Below are positions 1-9,650 of a DNA stretch of 64,000 nt, piece by piece. The stretch comes from Rhodoplanes serenus (GTDB lineage Bacteria > Pseudomonadota > Alphaproteobacteria > Rhizobiales > Xanthobacteraceae), in the NCBI GenBank assembly GCA_009720755.1, contig WNKV01000004.1:124001-188000 (forward strand), read 5' to 3'. Within the stretch, counting starts at the first letter, position 1. Every line of letters begins with the position of its first letter. The notes under the pieces are model-generated. The model had not been told where the DNA came from, made no database searches, and saw only the letters and a program-made list of their open reading frames with translations. Position numbers and translations under genes: made by a program.

Positions 1-1041
1 CCGGGTTGCCGGCCCGCCGAGGCGGGCGAGTTCACCCGGCGGGCCTTCGACAATGGCCGCCTCGATCTCACTCGGGTGGAGGGGCTCGCCGACCTGATCG
101 GCGCCGACACCGAGGCGCAGCGGCGGCAGGCGCTGGCGCAGCTCGGCGGGCTGCTGGGCGACAAGGCCGAGGCGTGGCGGCAGCGGCTGATCGGCGCTCA
201 GGCGCTGATCGAGGCCGGGATCGACTTCTCCGACGAGGCGGACGTGCCGGGCGAGTTGGTCGGGCCGGCACTGGCCGAGGCGGCGGCCCTGCGGGCCGAG
301 ATCGTCGCGGCGCTGGCCGACGGCCGCCGCGGCGAGCGGCTGCGGGACGGCCTGGTGGTCGCGCTAGCGGGCCCGCCAAACGCCGGAAAATCGAGCTTGC
401 TCAATAGGATGGTGCGACGCGAGGCGGCCATCGTGTCGGCCTTGCCGGGCACCACGAGGGACGCCATCGAGGTGCATCTCGATCTCGGCGGCCAGCCGGT
501 CACGCTGGTGGACACGGCGGGCCTGCGCGAGACCGACGATCCGGTGGAGCGCGAGGGGGTGCGGCGGGCGCGGGATCGGGCGGCCGCGGCCGATCTGCTG
601 CTGTGGCTTCAGGACGGGGCCGAGCCGCACGGGGCAGTGCCACCCGACGGGCTGGCCGGACGGGTGTGGCGGGTGGTGACCAAGGCCGACCTGCTGGACG
701 AGGCGGCGCGGACCCGATGGGCCGGGGCCGGTACCGACACTCACCTCACCTCGGCGCGGACCGGGGAGGGCATCGCGGCGCTGATGGAAGCGCTGGAGCG
801 AGCGGCCGCGACCCTCATCGGGGCCGGCGATCCGGCACTGGTGACGCGAGCCCGGCACCGGGCGGCGCTGGAGGAGACGGTGGCGGCGCTCGACCGGGCG
901 GCGGCCGGGGCGGGCGGCCCGGAGGAGATCGTGGCCGAGGAGCTGCGGCTGGCCGGGCGGGCGCTGGGCCGCCTGGTCGGGCGGGTGGATGTCGAGGACG
1001 TGCTCGATGTCATCTTTCGTGATTTCTGCATCGGCAAGTGA
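1..1041 (+). CDS. mnmE: tRNA uridine-5-carboxymethylaminomethyl modification GTPase MnmE (5' partial)
   Basis: MnmE works with MnmG to modify the wobble uridine of certain tRNAs. The frame is already open at base 1, where it reads the conserved AGEFTRRAF segment of the N-terminal folate-binding domain, so roughly the first 95-100 residues lie outside the window. The G domain shows P-loop [12 protein letters not shown] (near 367-405), switch I PGTTRD, switch [10 protein letters not shown] and the specificity motif TKADL. The protein ends in the family's conserved CIGK, whose Cys is needed for activity. About 346 residues are visible of a family length near 440. Next is mnmG, the functional partner. 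The identification is very secure; only the start is missing. Confidence 0.97.
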   Translation, partial: PGCRPAEAGEFTRRAFDNGRLDLTRVEGLADLIGADTEAQRRQALAQLGGLLGDKAEAWRQRLIGAQALIEAGIDFSDEADVPGELVGPALAEAAALRAEIVAALADGRRGERLRDGLVVALAGPPNAGKSSLLNRMVRREAAIVSALPGTTRDAIEVHLDLGGQPVTLVDTAGLRETDDPVEREGVRRARDRAAAADLLLWLQDGAEPHGAVPPDGLAGRVWRVVTKADLLDEAARTRWAGAGTDTHLTSARTGEGIAALMEALERAAATLIGAGDPALVTRARHRAALEETVAALDRAAAGAGGPEEIVAEELRLAGRALGRLVGRVDVEDVLDVIFRDFCIGK

Positions 1042-1101
1042 TAGAGGCAGCGGCGGTCGTCCGTGGGCGACCTGACCGCGGCGGCCGCGCGCCGGGCGCG
1101 G

Positions 1102-1117
1102 TGTTTCATGTGAAACA
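1102..1117. promoter_or_regulatory. parS-like centromere site 1
   Basis: A 16-bp element with perfect 7-bp arms (TGTTTCA / TGAAACA) around a central TG. It differs from the well-known bacterial parS consensus only at the centre. It sits between mnmE and mnmG, about 3.6 kb from parB, and an identical copy is at 3086-3101. ParB would load here to start nucleoprotein-complex formation; that role is inferred from the sequence and from the parAB context. Confidence 0.8.
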
Positions 1118-1143
1118 TGGTCTCCAAACCCCCGGCATCGCAC

Positions 1144-3021
1144 ATGGACCAGCGTTACGACGTGATCGTCATCGGGGGCGGCCATGCGGGCTGCGAGGCG
1201 GCGGCGGCCGCCGCCCGGATGGGCGCTCGCACCGCTCTGGTGACGCATCGCTTCGCCACCGTCGGGGCGATGTCGTGCAACCCGGCGATCGGCGGGCTCG
1301 GCAAGGGCCATCTGGTGCGCGAGATCGATGCCCTCGATGGCCTCATGGGCCGGGTTGCGGACCAGGGGGGAATCCAGTTTCGGGTGCTGAACCGCCGTAA
1401 GGGGCCGGCAGTGCGGGGGCCGCGCTGCCAGGCGGACCGCAGGCTCTATGCGGCCGCCATGCAGGCGGCAATTCGCGCCACGGCCGGGCTCACCGTCGTC
1501 GAGGGCGAGGCGGACGACCTCGTCGTCGCGGATGGCCGGGTGATGGCGGTACGGATGCAGGACGGCCGGGTGCTCGGGGCCGGCGCCGTGGCGCTCACCA
1601 CCGGCACCTTCCTCCGCGGCCTCATCCATATCGGCGAGCGGCAGATCCCGGCCGGCCGGGTGGGCGAGGCTCCCGCGCTCGGTCTGTCGACGACTCTGGA
1701 GCGTCTGGGCTTCCAGCTCGCCCGCCTGAAGACCGGAACGCCGCCCCGGCTCGACGGACGCACCATCGATTGGGCCGCGGTGGAGCGGCAGGCGGGCGAC
1801 GACCCGCCCGAGCCGTTCTCGCCGATGACCGGCCGGATCACCACCCCGCAGGTCGACTGTGGCATCACCCGCACGGTGGCGGCGACCCATGCGGTGATCC
1901 GCGCCAATGTCCACCGCTCGCCGATGTATTCGGGACAGATCGCCAGCCGCGGCCCGCGCTATTGTCCGTCGATCGAGGACAAGATCGTCCGCTTCGGCGA
2001 TCGCGACGGACACCAGATCTTCCTGGAGCCGGAGGGGCTCGACACCGACACGGTCTATCCCAACGGCATCTCGACCTCGCTCCCCGAGGACGTGCAGGCC
2101 GCCGTGGTGGCCAGCATTCCCGGGCTGGAGCGGGCCGTGATCGAGCGGCCCGGCTACGCCATCGAGTACGACCATGTCGATCCGCGGGAGCTGGGGCCGA
2201 GCCTCGAGTCGCGCCGTGTCGGCGGGCTGTTCCTGGCTGGGCAGATCAACGGCACCACGGGCTACGAGGAGGCGGCCGGGCAGGGGCTGGTGGCCGGGCT
2301 CAACGCCGCGTCGCGGGCCGGGGGCGGCGAGCCCGTCGTGTTCGACCGCGCCGAATCCTATCTGGGCGTGATGATCGACGATCTCGTCACCCGGGGGGTG
2401 ACCGAGCCCTATCGGATGTTCACGTCACGGGCCGAGTACCGCCTGACGCTGCGGGCCGACAATGCCGACCAGCGGCTCACCGGCCGCGGGATCGAGATCG
2501 GCTGCGTCGGCGCCGAGCGGGCCGGGCTTTACCGCGCCCGGATGGCGGCGCTCGACGCCGCCCGCTCGCTCGCCCGGTCGCTGACGGTGACCCCGACCGA
2601 GGCGGCCCGCCACGGCCTCGCCCTCAATCGCGACGGCCAGCGGCGCAGTGCCTTCGATCTCCTCGCCTATCCGACCATCGGGCTCGCCGACGTCGCGCGC
2701 ATCTGGCCGGAGCTGGGAGGGCTCGATCCTGCCATCGCGGCCCAGATCGAGATCGACGCCAAGTACGCGGTCTATCTCGACCGTCAGCACGCCGACATTG
2801 CGGCGTTCCGGCGTGACGAGGGGATCACGGTGCCGGAGGATCTCGATTACGCCGCCGTGCCGGGGCTCTCCAACGAGGCGAGGCAGAAGCTCGCGGCAGC
2901 GCGGCCGCGGACGCTCGGCCAAGCCGGACGGCTCGACGGCCTCACGCCCGCCGCCCTGATGCTGCTGGCGGCCCATCTGCGCCGGCCGGGCCGGGGGCGC
3001 GACACCGCGGGTGCCGCATGA
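1144..3021 (+). CDS. mnmG: tRNA uridine-5-carboxymethylaminomethyl modification enzyme MnmG (GidA)
   Basis: FAD-dependent partner of MnmE in wobble-uridine modification. The N-terminus reads [16 protein letters not shown], a dinucleotide-binding fold, followed by family motifs such as [22 protein letters not shown] and the C-terminal [15 protein letters not shown] region. From ATG 1144 the protein has 625 residues, the normal family length. An in-frame ATG at 1117 exists, but it overlaps the last base of the parS-like element and would add nine residues not typical of the family, so 1144 is preferred. The stop overlaps the rsmG start (ATGA), suggesting translational coupling. Confidence 0.96.
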   Translation: MDQRYDVIVIGGGHAGCEAAAAAARMGARTALVTHRFATVGAMSCNPAIGGLGKGHLVREIDALDGLMGRVADQGGIQFRVLNRRKGPAVRGPRCQADRRLYAAAMQAAIRATAGLTVVEGEADDLVVADGRVMAVRMQDGRVLGAGAVALTTGTFLRGLIHIGERQIPAGRVGEAPALGLSTTLERLGFQLARLKTGTPPRLDGRTIDWAAVERQAGDDPPEPFSPMTGRITTPQVDCGITRTVAATHAVIRANVHRSPMYSGQIASRGPRYCPSIEDKIVRFGDRDGHQIFLEPEGLDTDTVYPNGISTSLPEDVQAAVVASIPGLERAVIERPGYAIEYDHVDPRELGPSLESRRVGGLFLAGQINGTTGYEEAAGQGLVAGLNAASRAGGGEPVVFDRAESYLGVMIDDLVTRGVTEPYRMFTSRAEYRLTLRADNADQRLTGRGIEIGCVGAERAGLYRARMAALDAARSLARSLTVTPTEAARHGLALNRDGQRRSAFDLLAYPTIGLADVARIWPELGGLDPAIAAQIEIDAKYAVYLDRQHADIAAFRRDEGITVPEDLDYAAVPGLSNEARQKLAAARPRTLGQAGRLDGLTPAALMLLAAHLRRPGRGRDTAGAA

Positions 3022-3686
3022 GGCCCGCTCGCGCCCTGCCCGCGATCGATCCGGCGGACCGCGCCGCGGCGCTGGCCCTGACCCCTGTTTCATGTGAAAC
3101 AGCCGCGAGGCTGGATCGCTTCGTGGCGCTGCTGCTGGAACGGCAGGCGGTGATGAACCTGATGGCGGCGTCGACCATCCCGACCCTGTGGACCCGCCAC
3201 GTCGCCGACTCGCTCCAGCTGCTGCCGCTGATCGGCAACGACGCCAGGACGATCGTCGATCTCGGCTCCGGGGGCGGTTTCCCCGGCCTGGTGCTCGCCT
3301 GCGTCCTGGCCGACCGGCCTGGCGCTGTGGTCCATCTGGTCGAGAGTACCCGCAAGAAGGCGGCGTTCCTCCAGGACGCGGCGGCCGCGCTCGCCCTGCC
3401 GGTGCGGGTCCATCCCGAGCGGATCGAGGATTTCGGGCGCCGCCGGGCGGTGATCCCCGACATCGTCACGGCGCGGGCCCTCGCGCCACTTCCCGTTCTG
3501 CTCGGCTACGTTTATCCTTTCTTAACCAAGCGCGGCCGCGCCCTGCTGGCCAAGGGCCAGGACGTCGAGGCCGAACTGAGCGAGGCATCCAAGTCTTGGA
3601 AAATCAAGGCGGATCTCGTTCCGAGCAAGACCAGCCCGGAGGGACGGATCGTCGTCGTCCACGGCCTCGAGGCGCGCACCCGATGA
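3018..3686 (+). CDS. rsmG: 16S rRNA (guanine-N7)-methyltransferase RsmG (GidB)
   Basis: SAM-dependent enzyme that methylates a guanine in the 530 loop of 16S rRNA. The SAM-binding motif [11 protein letters not shown] is at residues 80-90, followed by [12 protein letters not shown] and the conserved [12 protein letters not shown]. Its length of 222 residues fits the family. The ATG overlaps the mnmG stop by four bases, the usual arrangement of this operon. Codons 23-28 are built from the second parS-like element, so this segment is under both coding and DNA-binding constraint. Confidence 0.95.
   Translation: MRPARALPAIDPADRAAALALTPVSCETAARLDRFVALLLERQAVMNLMAASTIPTLWTRHVADSLQLLPLIGNDARTIVDLGSGGGFPGLVLACVLADRPGAVVHLVESTRKKAAFLQDAAAALALPVRVHPERIEDFGRRRAVIPDIVTARALAPLPVLLGYVYPFLTKRGRALLAKGQDVEAELSEASKSWKIKADLVPSKTSPEGRIVVVHGLEARTR
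3086..3101. promoter_or_regulatory. parS-like centromere site 2 (inside rsmG)
   Basis: This 16-mer is identical to the element at 1102-1117, with 7-bp arms TGTTTCA/TGAAACA. It is embedded in the 5' coding region of rsmG, encoding part of PVSCETA, and lies about 0.7 kb upstream of parA. A second exact copy beside parAB makes chance occurrence unlikely. ParB binding is inferred. Confidence 0.8.
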
Positions 3687-3770
3687 CCCATCGGCTGGAT
3701 TGCCCACTCGTTCCGCGACGGTGCGGCGCCCTGCGGCGTCCTCCGCTCTCGTCCAGTGAAAGCCATTGCG

Positions 3771-4634
3771 ATGTCTGAATCGTTCACCGGAGAGGACGTC
3801 GCCGTCCCGTCCGCCACCCCTCCGCATCGCGGCCCGCGCGTGCTGGCGATCGCCAACCAGAAGGGCGGCGTCGGCAAGACCACCACGGCCATCAATCTCG
3901 GCACCGCACTCGCCGCCACCGGCGAGGAGGTGCTGGTGGTCGATCTCGATCCGCAGGGCAACGCCTCCACGGGGCTCGGCATCGACCACAAGAGCCGCGA
4001 CGTCTCCACCTATGACGTGCTCTCCGCCGAGTCGGCGCTGCGCGACATCGTGCGGCCGACCGCGGTGCCGCATCTGTGGATCGCGCCCTCGACCCTCGAC
4101 CTCGCCGGCGTCGAGCTGGAGATCGGCCAGCGTCGCGACCGCGCCCACCGGCTGCGCGACGCTGTCACGGCCCTCAACGGCGATCCGGGCGAGCCGCCCT
4201 TCACCTATGTGCTGATCGACTGCCCGCCGTCGCTCAACCTGCTCACCATCAACGCCATGGCGGCCGCGCATGCCATCGTGGTGCCGCTGCAATGCGAGTT
4301 CTTCGCGCTGGAAGGGTTGTCGCAGCTCCTCAAGACGGTCGATCAGGTCAAGGCCACGCTCAATCCCGGGCTCGAGATCCATGGCATCGTGTTGACCATG
4401 TACGACGCCCGCAACAACCTGTCGGGCCAGGTGGTGGCGGATGTCCGCGCCTTCCTGGGCGACAAGGTCTACGAGACCGTGATCCCGCGCAATGTGCGCG
4501 TCTCGGAGGCGCCGTCCTACGGCAAGCCGGTGCTGGTCTACGACCTGCGCTGCGCCGGCAGCGAGGCGTATCTGCGGCTCGCCACCGAGGTGATCCAGCG
4601 CGAGAAGGCGTTCGCCGAGCGGCCCGCCGGCTGA
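3771..4634 (+). CDS. parA: chromosome-partitioning ATPase ParA
   Basis: Walker-type ATPase that binds DNA non-specifically and moves ParB-parS complexes. The deviant Walker A box KGGVGKTT is at residues 31-38; DLDPQGNAS and LIDCPPSLNLLT supply the later ATPase motifs. The protein has 287 residues from ATG 3771. A GTG at 3756 in the same frame would add five residues. The upstream spacing shows no strong ribosome-binding site for either, so the start is moderately certain. parB follows after 69 bases. The parS-like sites 0.7 and 2.7 kb upstream complete a parABS set. Confidence 0.95.
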   Translation: MSESFTGEDVAVPSATPPHRGPRVLAIANQKGGVGKTTTAINLGTALAATGEEVLVVDLDPQGNASTGLGIDHKSRDVSTYDVLSAESALRDIVRPTAVPHLWIAPSTLDLAGVELEIGQRRDRAHRLRDAVTALNGDPGEPPFTYVLIDCPPSLNLLTINAMAAAHAIVVPLQCEFFALEGLSQLLKTVDQVKATLNPGLEIHGIVLTMYDARNNLSGQVVADVRAFLGDKVYETVIPRNVRVSEAPSYGKPVLVYDLRCAGSEAYLRLATEVIQREKAFAERPAG

Positions 4635-4703
4635 GCGCGACGTCCCGCGGGCGCTGCGAGCGTCATTTCTATACTTTGTATGACGAGTATCCGGGAGACC
4701 GCC

Positions 4704-5621
4704 ATGGCCGAAGATGCCCCGCGCTCGCGACTGGGACGCGGACTGGCCGCGCTGATCGGCGATGTCGAGCCGTCGCAGGCCGCCGCGCCGGCGGCGCCGC
4801 GCGAGCGTGACCGCGACGCCGAGCGGGTGCGCTCCGGCGCCCGCAAGGTGCCGATCGAGTTCATCCGCCCCAACCCGCGCAATCCCCGCCGCAGCTTCGC
4901 CGAGGCCGAGCTCGACGAGCTCGCCGCCTCGATCCGCACCCGCGGCCTGATCCAGCCGATCGTGGTGCGCCCCGTCGCCGGCAAGACCGATGCCTACGAG
5001 ATCGTGGCCGGCGAGCGGCGCTGGCGCGCCTCGCAGCGCGCCGCGCTGCACGAGGTGCCGGTGGTGGTGATCGACGTCACCGACGCGCAGGCGCTGGAGA
5101 TCGCCATCATCGAGAACGTCCAGCGCGCCGATCTCGATCCGTTGGAGGAGGCGGCCGGCTATCAGGCGCTGCTCGACAGCTTCGGCTATGGCCAGGACGA
5201 GGTCGCCCGCACGGTCGGCAAGAGCCGGCCGCATGTCGCCAACACGCTGCGCCTGCTCAAGCTGCCGGACGGCGTCAAGGCGATGATCACGGCCGGCCAG
5301 CTCACCGCCGGTCATGCCCGCATGCTGGTCGGCCAGCCCGATGCCGAGTCGCTCGCCCGCGACATCGTGGCTCGCGGCCTCAATGTCCGCCAGGTCGAGG
5401 CGCTGGTGCGCGAGCGCAGCGACGGGCCGCGGCCCGGACCGAAGCCGCGCTCCGCCGCGCCCCAGAAGGACGCCGACACCCGCGCGGTGGAGAAGCGCCT
5501 GTCGGATGCGCTCGGCCTCACCGTGGTGATCGACCACAAGGGCGACGGCGGCACCGTCCACGTCCACTACCGCGATCTCGATCAGCTCGACGAGGTGCTG
5601 CGCCGGCTCGAAGCCGGCTGA
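4704..5621 (+). CDS. parB: chromosome-partitioning protein ParB
   Basis: parS-binding CTPase clamp that pairs with ParA. The N-terminus has the ParA-interacting segment SRLGRGLAALIGD. The CTP-binding box GERRWRAS is at residues 103-110, preceded by RSFAEAELDELAASI, and a helix-turn-helix region around KSRPHVANTLRLLKLP follows. The C-terminal dimerisation domain closes the 305-residue protein. ATG 4704 is chosen because GGGAG lies eight bases upstream; an in-frame ATG at 4680 lacks such a signal. The gene converges with the chemoreceptor gene, with only 22 bases between the stops. Confidence 0.95.
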   Translation: MAEDAPRSRLGRGLAALIGDVEPSQAAAPAAPRERDRDAERVRSGARKVPIEFIRPNPRNPRRSFAEAELDELAASIRTRGLIQPIVVRPVAGKTDAYEIVAGERRWRASQRAALHEVPVVVIDVTDAQALEIAIIENVQRADLDPLEEAAGYQALLDSFGYGQDEVARTVGKSRPHVANTLRLLKLPDGVKAMITAGQLTAGHARMLVGQPDAESLARDIVARGLNVRQVEALVRERSDGPRPGPKPRSAAPQKDADTRAVEKRLSDALGLTVVIDHKGDGGTVHVHYRDLDQLDEVLRRLEAG

Positions 5622-5643
5622 GCGGCGCGCTCCCAGCGGTCGC

Positions 5644-7053
5644 TCACCCCGCCAGGCCGGCCTTGTAGCCCATGCGGAAGCCGCCCCAGTGGCGGCCCCG
5701 CACCATGATCGGGGCCGAGCAGTCCTTCATCAGCACGAAGCTGCCGCCGCCCATGTCGCGCCGGTAGGTCTGCAACAGGAACGGCTTGGTATTGCGCCCG
5801 GCGGCGAGCCCGGTGCGGTCGTCGAAGATGCGCCGGTTGCGGCAGTTCGCGGTGTTCCACGCCGTCTCGCCCGGCCGCTGCGGCAGCGAGAATTTCTTGT
5901 TGTGGGTCGGCAGGTAGCCGTTGCGGTCGACCGCGACACAGAAGGCGATCGCCGGATTGCGCGCGAGCAGCGGCTCCTGGACGGGCGGCAGCAGCCGGTC
6001 GCACAGTGCGGTGAAGCGTGTCGTCACCTGCGGCGGGTCGCTGCCCGGCACCGGCACATAGGTCTCGTCGAACAGGTCGGTCAGCGTCGTCTCGCCGGCC
6101 ACCAGCGCCTGCTCGAACAGCCGCGCGATCTCCTCGGCCGCCGCGGTCACCAGGGCGACGAACGGCGTGTCGTCGGTCTCGACCCCCGACCCCGCGGTCA
6201 GCACGGCCAGCTCCTCGGCCCGGCCGAGCAGCGCGTGCACCCGATGGTCGGCGGCGCGCAGCTCCTCGGAGGAGCGCACCACATGGTCCGCCATCGCCTC
6301 GAAGGCGGCCTGCAAGGCGTCGCAGCGAGCCTGAATGTCGGTGTTGGAGTCGACGATCAGCCGCATGTCGCCGCGCATCCGCGTCATCGCCGGGCCGACA
6401 TGCCCGATGACCTGGCGGATCGCCGCAGTGCCGGCCTGCACGGTGGCGGCCCGGCCGACGGTCTCCACCGATTCGGCCACCAGGCCGCGCGTCTGGGTAT
6501 CGAGCAGCGCCAGCGTGGCGGCGATCTCGGCGGTCGCCTGGGAGGTCTGCTTGGCCAGCTCCTTCACCTCGCTCGCCACCACGGCGAAGCCGCGCCCGGC
6601 GGCGCCGGCGCGCGCCGCCTCGATGGCAGCGTTGAGGGCGAGCAGATTGGTCTGGCGCGCGATGGCGTCGATGCCGCCCGCCGCCTTGGCGACCCGTTCG
6701 AGCGCGCCACGCAGGCCCTCGAGCTTGCGTTCGAAGCCGGCCGTGGCGGAGGCCAGCGCGCTGATCTCGGCGAGCGACGCCGTCACCTGGTCGGCCGAGG
6801 AGTCCATCTCCTGGCACGCCGCCACGATGGTCTGATCGGCCGCGACGGCGGCGGCCCCGATCCTGCGGTTCGATCCGGTCAGCTCGGTGGCCGCCTCCGA
6901 CAGGTTGCGGCATTCGCTCGTCAGTTGCTGGGCCCGGGCATCCACGTCGGCGATGCTGCCGGCGACATCCGCCAGCTCCACCGAGAGGACCCCCGCGGTT
7001 CGGGCTATGGTGCGAACCACCTCATCCCCGGTCGCCGCCTGGGGCACTGCCAT
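5644..7053 (-). CDS. soluble methyl-accepting chemotaxis protein with C-terminal ligand-sensing domain
   Basis: The N-terminal half is a chemoreceptor signalling coiled coil with the conserved hairpin tip ([19 protein letters not shown], then [19 protein letters not shown]). There is no transmembrane segment or signal peptide, so the receptor should be cytoplasmic. The C-terminal ~150 residues ([19 protein letters not shown] through [11 protein letters not shown] to [11 protein letters not shown]) form a Cache/PAS-like sensing region seen at the C-terminus of some alphaproteobacterial receptors. The order is therefore signalling domain first, sensor last. ATG 7053 is preferred over 7074 because GGAGGA lies just upstream. 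It is divergent from a secreted Cache protein. The ligand is unknown. Confidence 0.9.
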   Translation of the reverse strand: MAVPQAATGDEVVRTIARTAGVLSVELADVAGSIADVDARAQQLTSECRNLSEAATELTGSNRRIGAAAVAADQTIVAACQEMDSSADQVTASLAEISALASATAGFERKLEGLRGALERVAKAAGGIDAIARQTNLLALNAAIEAARAGAAGRGFAVVASEVKELAKQTSQATAEIAATLALLDTQTRGLVAESVETVGRAATVQAGTAAIRQVIGHVGPAMTRMRGDMRLIVDSNTDIQARCDALQAAFEAMADHVVRSSEELRAADHRVHALLGRAEELAVLTAGSGVETDDTPFVALVTAAAEEIARLFEQALVAGETTLTDLFDETYVPVPGSDPPQVTTRFTALCDRLLPPVQEPLLARNPAIAFCVAVDRNGYLPTHNKKFSLPQRPGETAWNTANCRNRRIFDDRTGLAAGRNTKPFLLQTYRRDMGGGSFVLMKDCSAPIMVRGRHWGGFRMGYKAGLAG

Positions 7054-7371
7054 CGTTTTCCTCCAGTATTGCAACTTTCGTCCAACGCGATCGTCGGTTG
7101 TAATCAGACCTTCGCGCAGTAGCCCTACCAGCAGGTTAACCAGCCAGCCGGGGAGGCTATCTCACGCGCCGGACTCGTCTCGTACTTTCGTCGTCGGACA
7201 AACCGACGCACGATCGATCCCGCGACCCGGTTGCGGCCCGGTCCGGCCACACCCATACTCGCGGCGGCCGTACTTCGGCCGGGCCTGGAGTCCGCCGTCC
7301 GTGATCCGGCGCCGGCCTCTCGGCCTCGTCCTCGATTGTCGTCGACATCCAATTGTGTTCGGGAGGAATTC
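7054..7371. other. divergent intergenic region
   Basis: This 318-base stretch lies between the divergent chemoreceptor and Cache-protein genes and must hold both promoters. I see no gene in it. I could not identify promoter boxes with confidence; only the two ribosome-binding sites at its ends are clear. Confidence 0.5.
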
Positions 7372-7827
7372 ATGACGAGACGACTCGTCTCCGCGCTCGC
7401 CATCGCGGTCGCCGTCGCGCTGCCCACGGTCGTTTCGGCCGCCGAGTTCGGCACCGCGGCCGAGGCCAAAGCCATGATCGACAAAGCCGCCGTCACGTTG
7501 AAGGACGGCGAGGCCGCGGCTCTCGCCAAGTTCAACGATGCTTCCGGTGGCTTCCGCGACCGCGACCTCTACGTGTTCTGCTTCGACAGCAAGGGCGGCG
7601 CCTTCACGGCCCATCCCAACAAGGCGCTGGTCGGCTCCGACGTGCGTAATCTCAAGGAGAAGGACGGCTCGCCGCTGGGCGAGAAGCTGTTCGCGGCCCA
7701 GCAGGAGGGCACGGTGACGACCGTGCAGTACAAGTTTCCGCGGCCGGGCGGCAGCGATCCCGTGCCGAAGGAGACCTATCTGATCAAGGTCGGCGGCCAA
7801 GCCTGCGGAGTGGGCTACTACAAGTAG
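7372..7827 (+). CDS. secreted single-Cache-domain protein
   Basis: The 151-residue product starts with a Sec signal peptide (MTRRLVSALAIAVAVALPTVVSAAE). The rest reads as a single Cache (sCache_2-like) domain: a long N-terminal helix (AKAMIDKAAVTLKDGEAAAL), the strand pair DLYVFCFDSKGGAFTAHP, then LVGSDVRNLKEKDG and a C-terminal sheet ending GQACGVGYYK. Cache domains bind small ligands for chemoreceptors and kinases. Here the domain is free and periplasmic, so it may bind a ligand and present it to a receptor; that is inference. A strong GGAGG site precedes ATG 7372, and a terminator-like hairpin follows. Confidence 0.85.
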   Translation: MTRRLVSALAIAVAVALPTVVSAAEFGTAAEAKAMIDKAAVTLKDGEAAALAKFNDASGGFRDRDLYVFCFDSKGGAFTAHPNKALVGSDVRNLKEKDGSPLGEKLFAAQQEGTVTTVQYKFPRPGGSDPVPKETYLIKVGGQACGVGYYK

Positions 7828-7863
7828 CGGGAGGGAGAGACCGCCGTCCGCCACGACGGTCCG

Positions 7864-7900
7864 GTCCCGGGTCGCGCCACGGCCCGGGACTTCTTCGTCT
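7864..7900 (+). terminator. intrinsic terminator after the Cache gene
   Basis: A perfect 8-bp stem (GTCCCGGG at 7864-7871 and CCCGGGAC at 7883-7890) with an 11-base loop is followed by the T-rich run TTCTTCGTCTT. The T-run is on the plus side only, so it would stop transcription of the Cache gene. Confidence 0.7.
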
Positions 7901-7926
7901 TGGCGCATTCATCTTGGCGCATTCAT
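7899..7926. repeat. 14-bp tandem duplication
   Basis: CTTGGCGCATTCAT is repeated twice head to tail, and a third, degenerate partial copy follows (CCTGGCGCAT). It lies in the gap between the convergent Cache and holA genes. No function is apparent; it looks like a replication-slippage product. Confidence 0.8.
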
Positions 7927-7986
7927 TCCTGGCGCATCGCAGGAGGGGAGCCGGCCGGCCTTCCGATCGGCCGTTCCGACCCGGCC

Positions 7987-9009
7987 TCACCGTCTCTGCC
8001 GCGCCTTCAGGGCGAGCGTCAGCAGCGCCCGGTGGGCGAGCGGCTCGGCCAGGTCGCCCTGCTTCCGGAGCATCGCCGCGGTCTCGGCCAGGTCCGCCAG
8101 CGCCTGGGCGAGGCGCGGCGTCGTCCACGCCGCGAGCGCCCCCCGCACCACCGCTTCGCGCTTGAAGAACAGGCCGCGGAACGCCTCGCGCATCGCGTCC
8201 GCCGGCGCCCGTCCGCCATCGATGGCGACGCGGGTGCGGTGGAGCCGGGCGACATGGCGCAGCGCCTCGCCGACGATGCGGTCCGGGTGGGTGCCGGCCG
8301 CCCGGGCGCGGGCGAAGGCGGTGTCGAAGCCCTGCGGCTTGCCGGCGAACACCGCGTCCACCACCTCGTCGAGGGCGAGCGCCGAGGCGTCGGCGATCAC
8401 CGCCAGCACGTCATCGGCCGTCACCCGGCCGGTGCCGTGGGCGTAGAGCGCGAGCTTGCGGATCTCGCCACGCGACGCCTGGCGGTCGCCGCCGATCAGC
8501 GAGACCAGGAGGGTGCGGGCCTCGGCCTCGATGGCGAGCCCGGCCGCCCGCATCTCCTGGTCGATCAGCCGGGCGAGGTCGGCGTCTCCGTCGACATAGC
8601 AGGGCAGGGCGACCGCGGTGCGCGCCTGCTCGCAGGTGGTGCGCAGGGCCGAGTCCTTCTTCAGGTCGCCGGCCTCGACCACCACCCGGCAATCGGCCGG
8701 CGGGTCGGCCACCAGCGCTTCGACGGCCGGCGCGAGATTGCTGCGCCCCGCCTTGATCCACACGGCGCGGCGGCCGCCGAACAGCGGCACCGTATGGGCC
8801 TCCTCGGCGAGCCGGCCGGGCTCGACCGCGTCGCCGTCCAGCCGCACCAGCGCGAAGGGGTCGGACAGGTCGTCGACCGAGGCGCGCACCAGGGCCTCGA
8901 CGCGCTCGCGCACCAGCCCCGCATCGGGGCCGTAGACCAGCGCGATCGGCCGCGCCGGATCGGGCCGGCTCACATAGGCGTCGATCTCGGCGCCCTTGAG
9001 GGCCGCCAT
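7987..9009 (-). CDS. holA: DNA polymerase III subunit delta
   Basis: Delta is the clamp-loader subunit that opens the sliding clamp. The 340-residue protein has the family layout: N-terminal AAA-like domain (IALVYGPDAGLVRERVEAL, then LFGGRRAVWIKAG), central LLVSLIGGDRQASRGEIRKLALYA, and the C-terminal collar region (LKARQRR end). The Walker A motif is degenerate, as is normal for delta. The gene follows lptE by 25 bases in the order leuS-lptE-holA, a linkage conserved across Proteobacteria. Confidence 0.93.
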   Translation of the reverse strand: MAALKGAEIDAYVSRPDPARPIALVYGPDAGLVRERVEALVRASVDDLSDPFALVRLDGDAVEPGRLAEEAHTVPLFGGRRAVWIKAGRSNLAPAVEALVADPPADCRVVVEAGDLKKDSALRTTCEQARTAVALPCYVDGDADLARLIDQEMRAAGLAIEAEARTLLVSLIGGDRQASRGEIRKLALYAHGTGRVTADDVLAVIADASALALDEVVDAVFAGKPQGFDTAFARARAAGTHPDRIVGEALRHVARLHRTRVAIDGGRAPADAMREAFRGLFFKREAVVRGALAAWTTPRLAQALADLAETAAMLRKQGDLAEPLAHRALLTLALKARQRR

Positions 9010-9034
9010 GACGAAGCCTCCCTGGCTGGGGTGG

Positions 9035-9631
9035 TCAGGTGCCGGCGACGAAGTAGGAGGCGAGGCGCGACCGGACGGTCTCGGCGATCACCCCGGCAGC
9101 GCGGTTCTCGGCATCGCGCAGCGCGCGCTGGCGGGCGAAGCGCTGCTGCTGGCCCGGGATGTCGTAGGACACCCGGCTGAAGGCCTGGTCGGTCACCACC
9201 GGCTTGCCGGTCTTCAGATCGACGAGGTTGTAGGTGGCGGTGATGCCGAAGTTCTCGACGTCCGGCCGGGCCGTCTGGGTGTCGACGATGATCGACACGC
9301 GGGTGGTGGTGATGCGGATGTCGAGCCGGTGGGTGGGCGGGGCCGGGTTGCCGCCGGCCAGCCCGAACAGGAGCTGGTTGCGCAGCTCGACCGCGATCCG
9401 CGCCTCGGGGGTGCCGTTGGGCGCCGGGATCTGGGCGATGTCGACCTGGCTGAGCGCGAGATTGACCGAGGGGCCGCCGTCCAGGGTGCGGCTGCCGTAG
9501 AGCGGCTGGAAGCAGCCGGCGAGCGGGGCGGCGAGCGCCAGCACCGCGAGGCCCCGCAGGCCACGCGCCAGCACGGCGCGCCGGGCCGGCAGTTCGCCCG
9601 TCCGGACGGCGCCGACGCCGTCCGCCTGCAT
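9035..9631 (-). CDS. lptE: LPS-assembly lipoprotein LptE
   Basis: LptE plugs the outer-membrane LptD barrel that inserts lipopolysaccharide. The N-terminus carries a lipoprotein signal with lipobox LAGC (Cys40) followed by FQPLYGSRTLDG, the typical start of mature LptE in this class. The rest is a short alpha/beta domain (IAVELRNQLLFGL, TYNLVDLKTGKPVV). Two upstream in-frame ATGs (9664, 9715) would overlap leuS. ATG 9631 is preferred because AGGCGGA lies nine bases before it and the gap to leuS is then 19 bases. The protein has 198 residues. Confidence 0.9.
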   Translation of the reverse strand: MQADGVGAVRTGELPARRAVLARGLRGLAVLALAAPLAGCFQPLYGSRTLDGGPSVNLALSQVDIAQIPAPNGTPEARIAVELRNQLLFGLAGGNPAPPTHRLDIRITTTRVSIIVDTQTARPDVENFGITATYNLVDLKTGKPVVTDQAFSRVSYDIPGQQQRFARQRALRDAENRAAGVIAETVRSRLASYFVAGT

Positions 9632-9650
9632 CCAATCGGTCCGCCTGCGA

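Noticed and set aside
1042..1143. A possible small gene between mnmE and mnmG
   Set aside because: Only the parS-like site and the mnmG leader are there; open frames are short and overlap mnmG out of frame.
3522..5567. A 681-codon minus-strand frame opposite parA and parB
   Set aside because: Both strands cannot be coding here; ParA and ParB motifs are unambiguous on the plus strand, while the antisense product has no recognisable domain.
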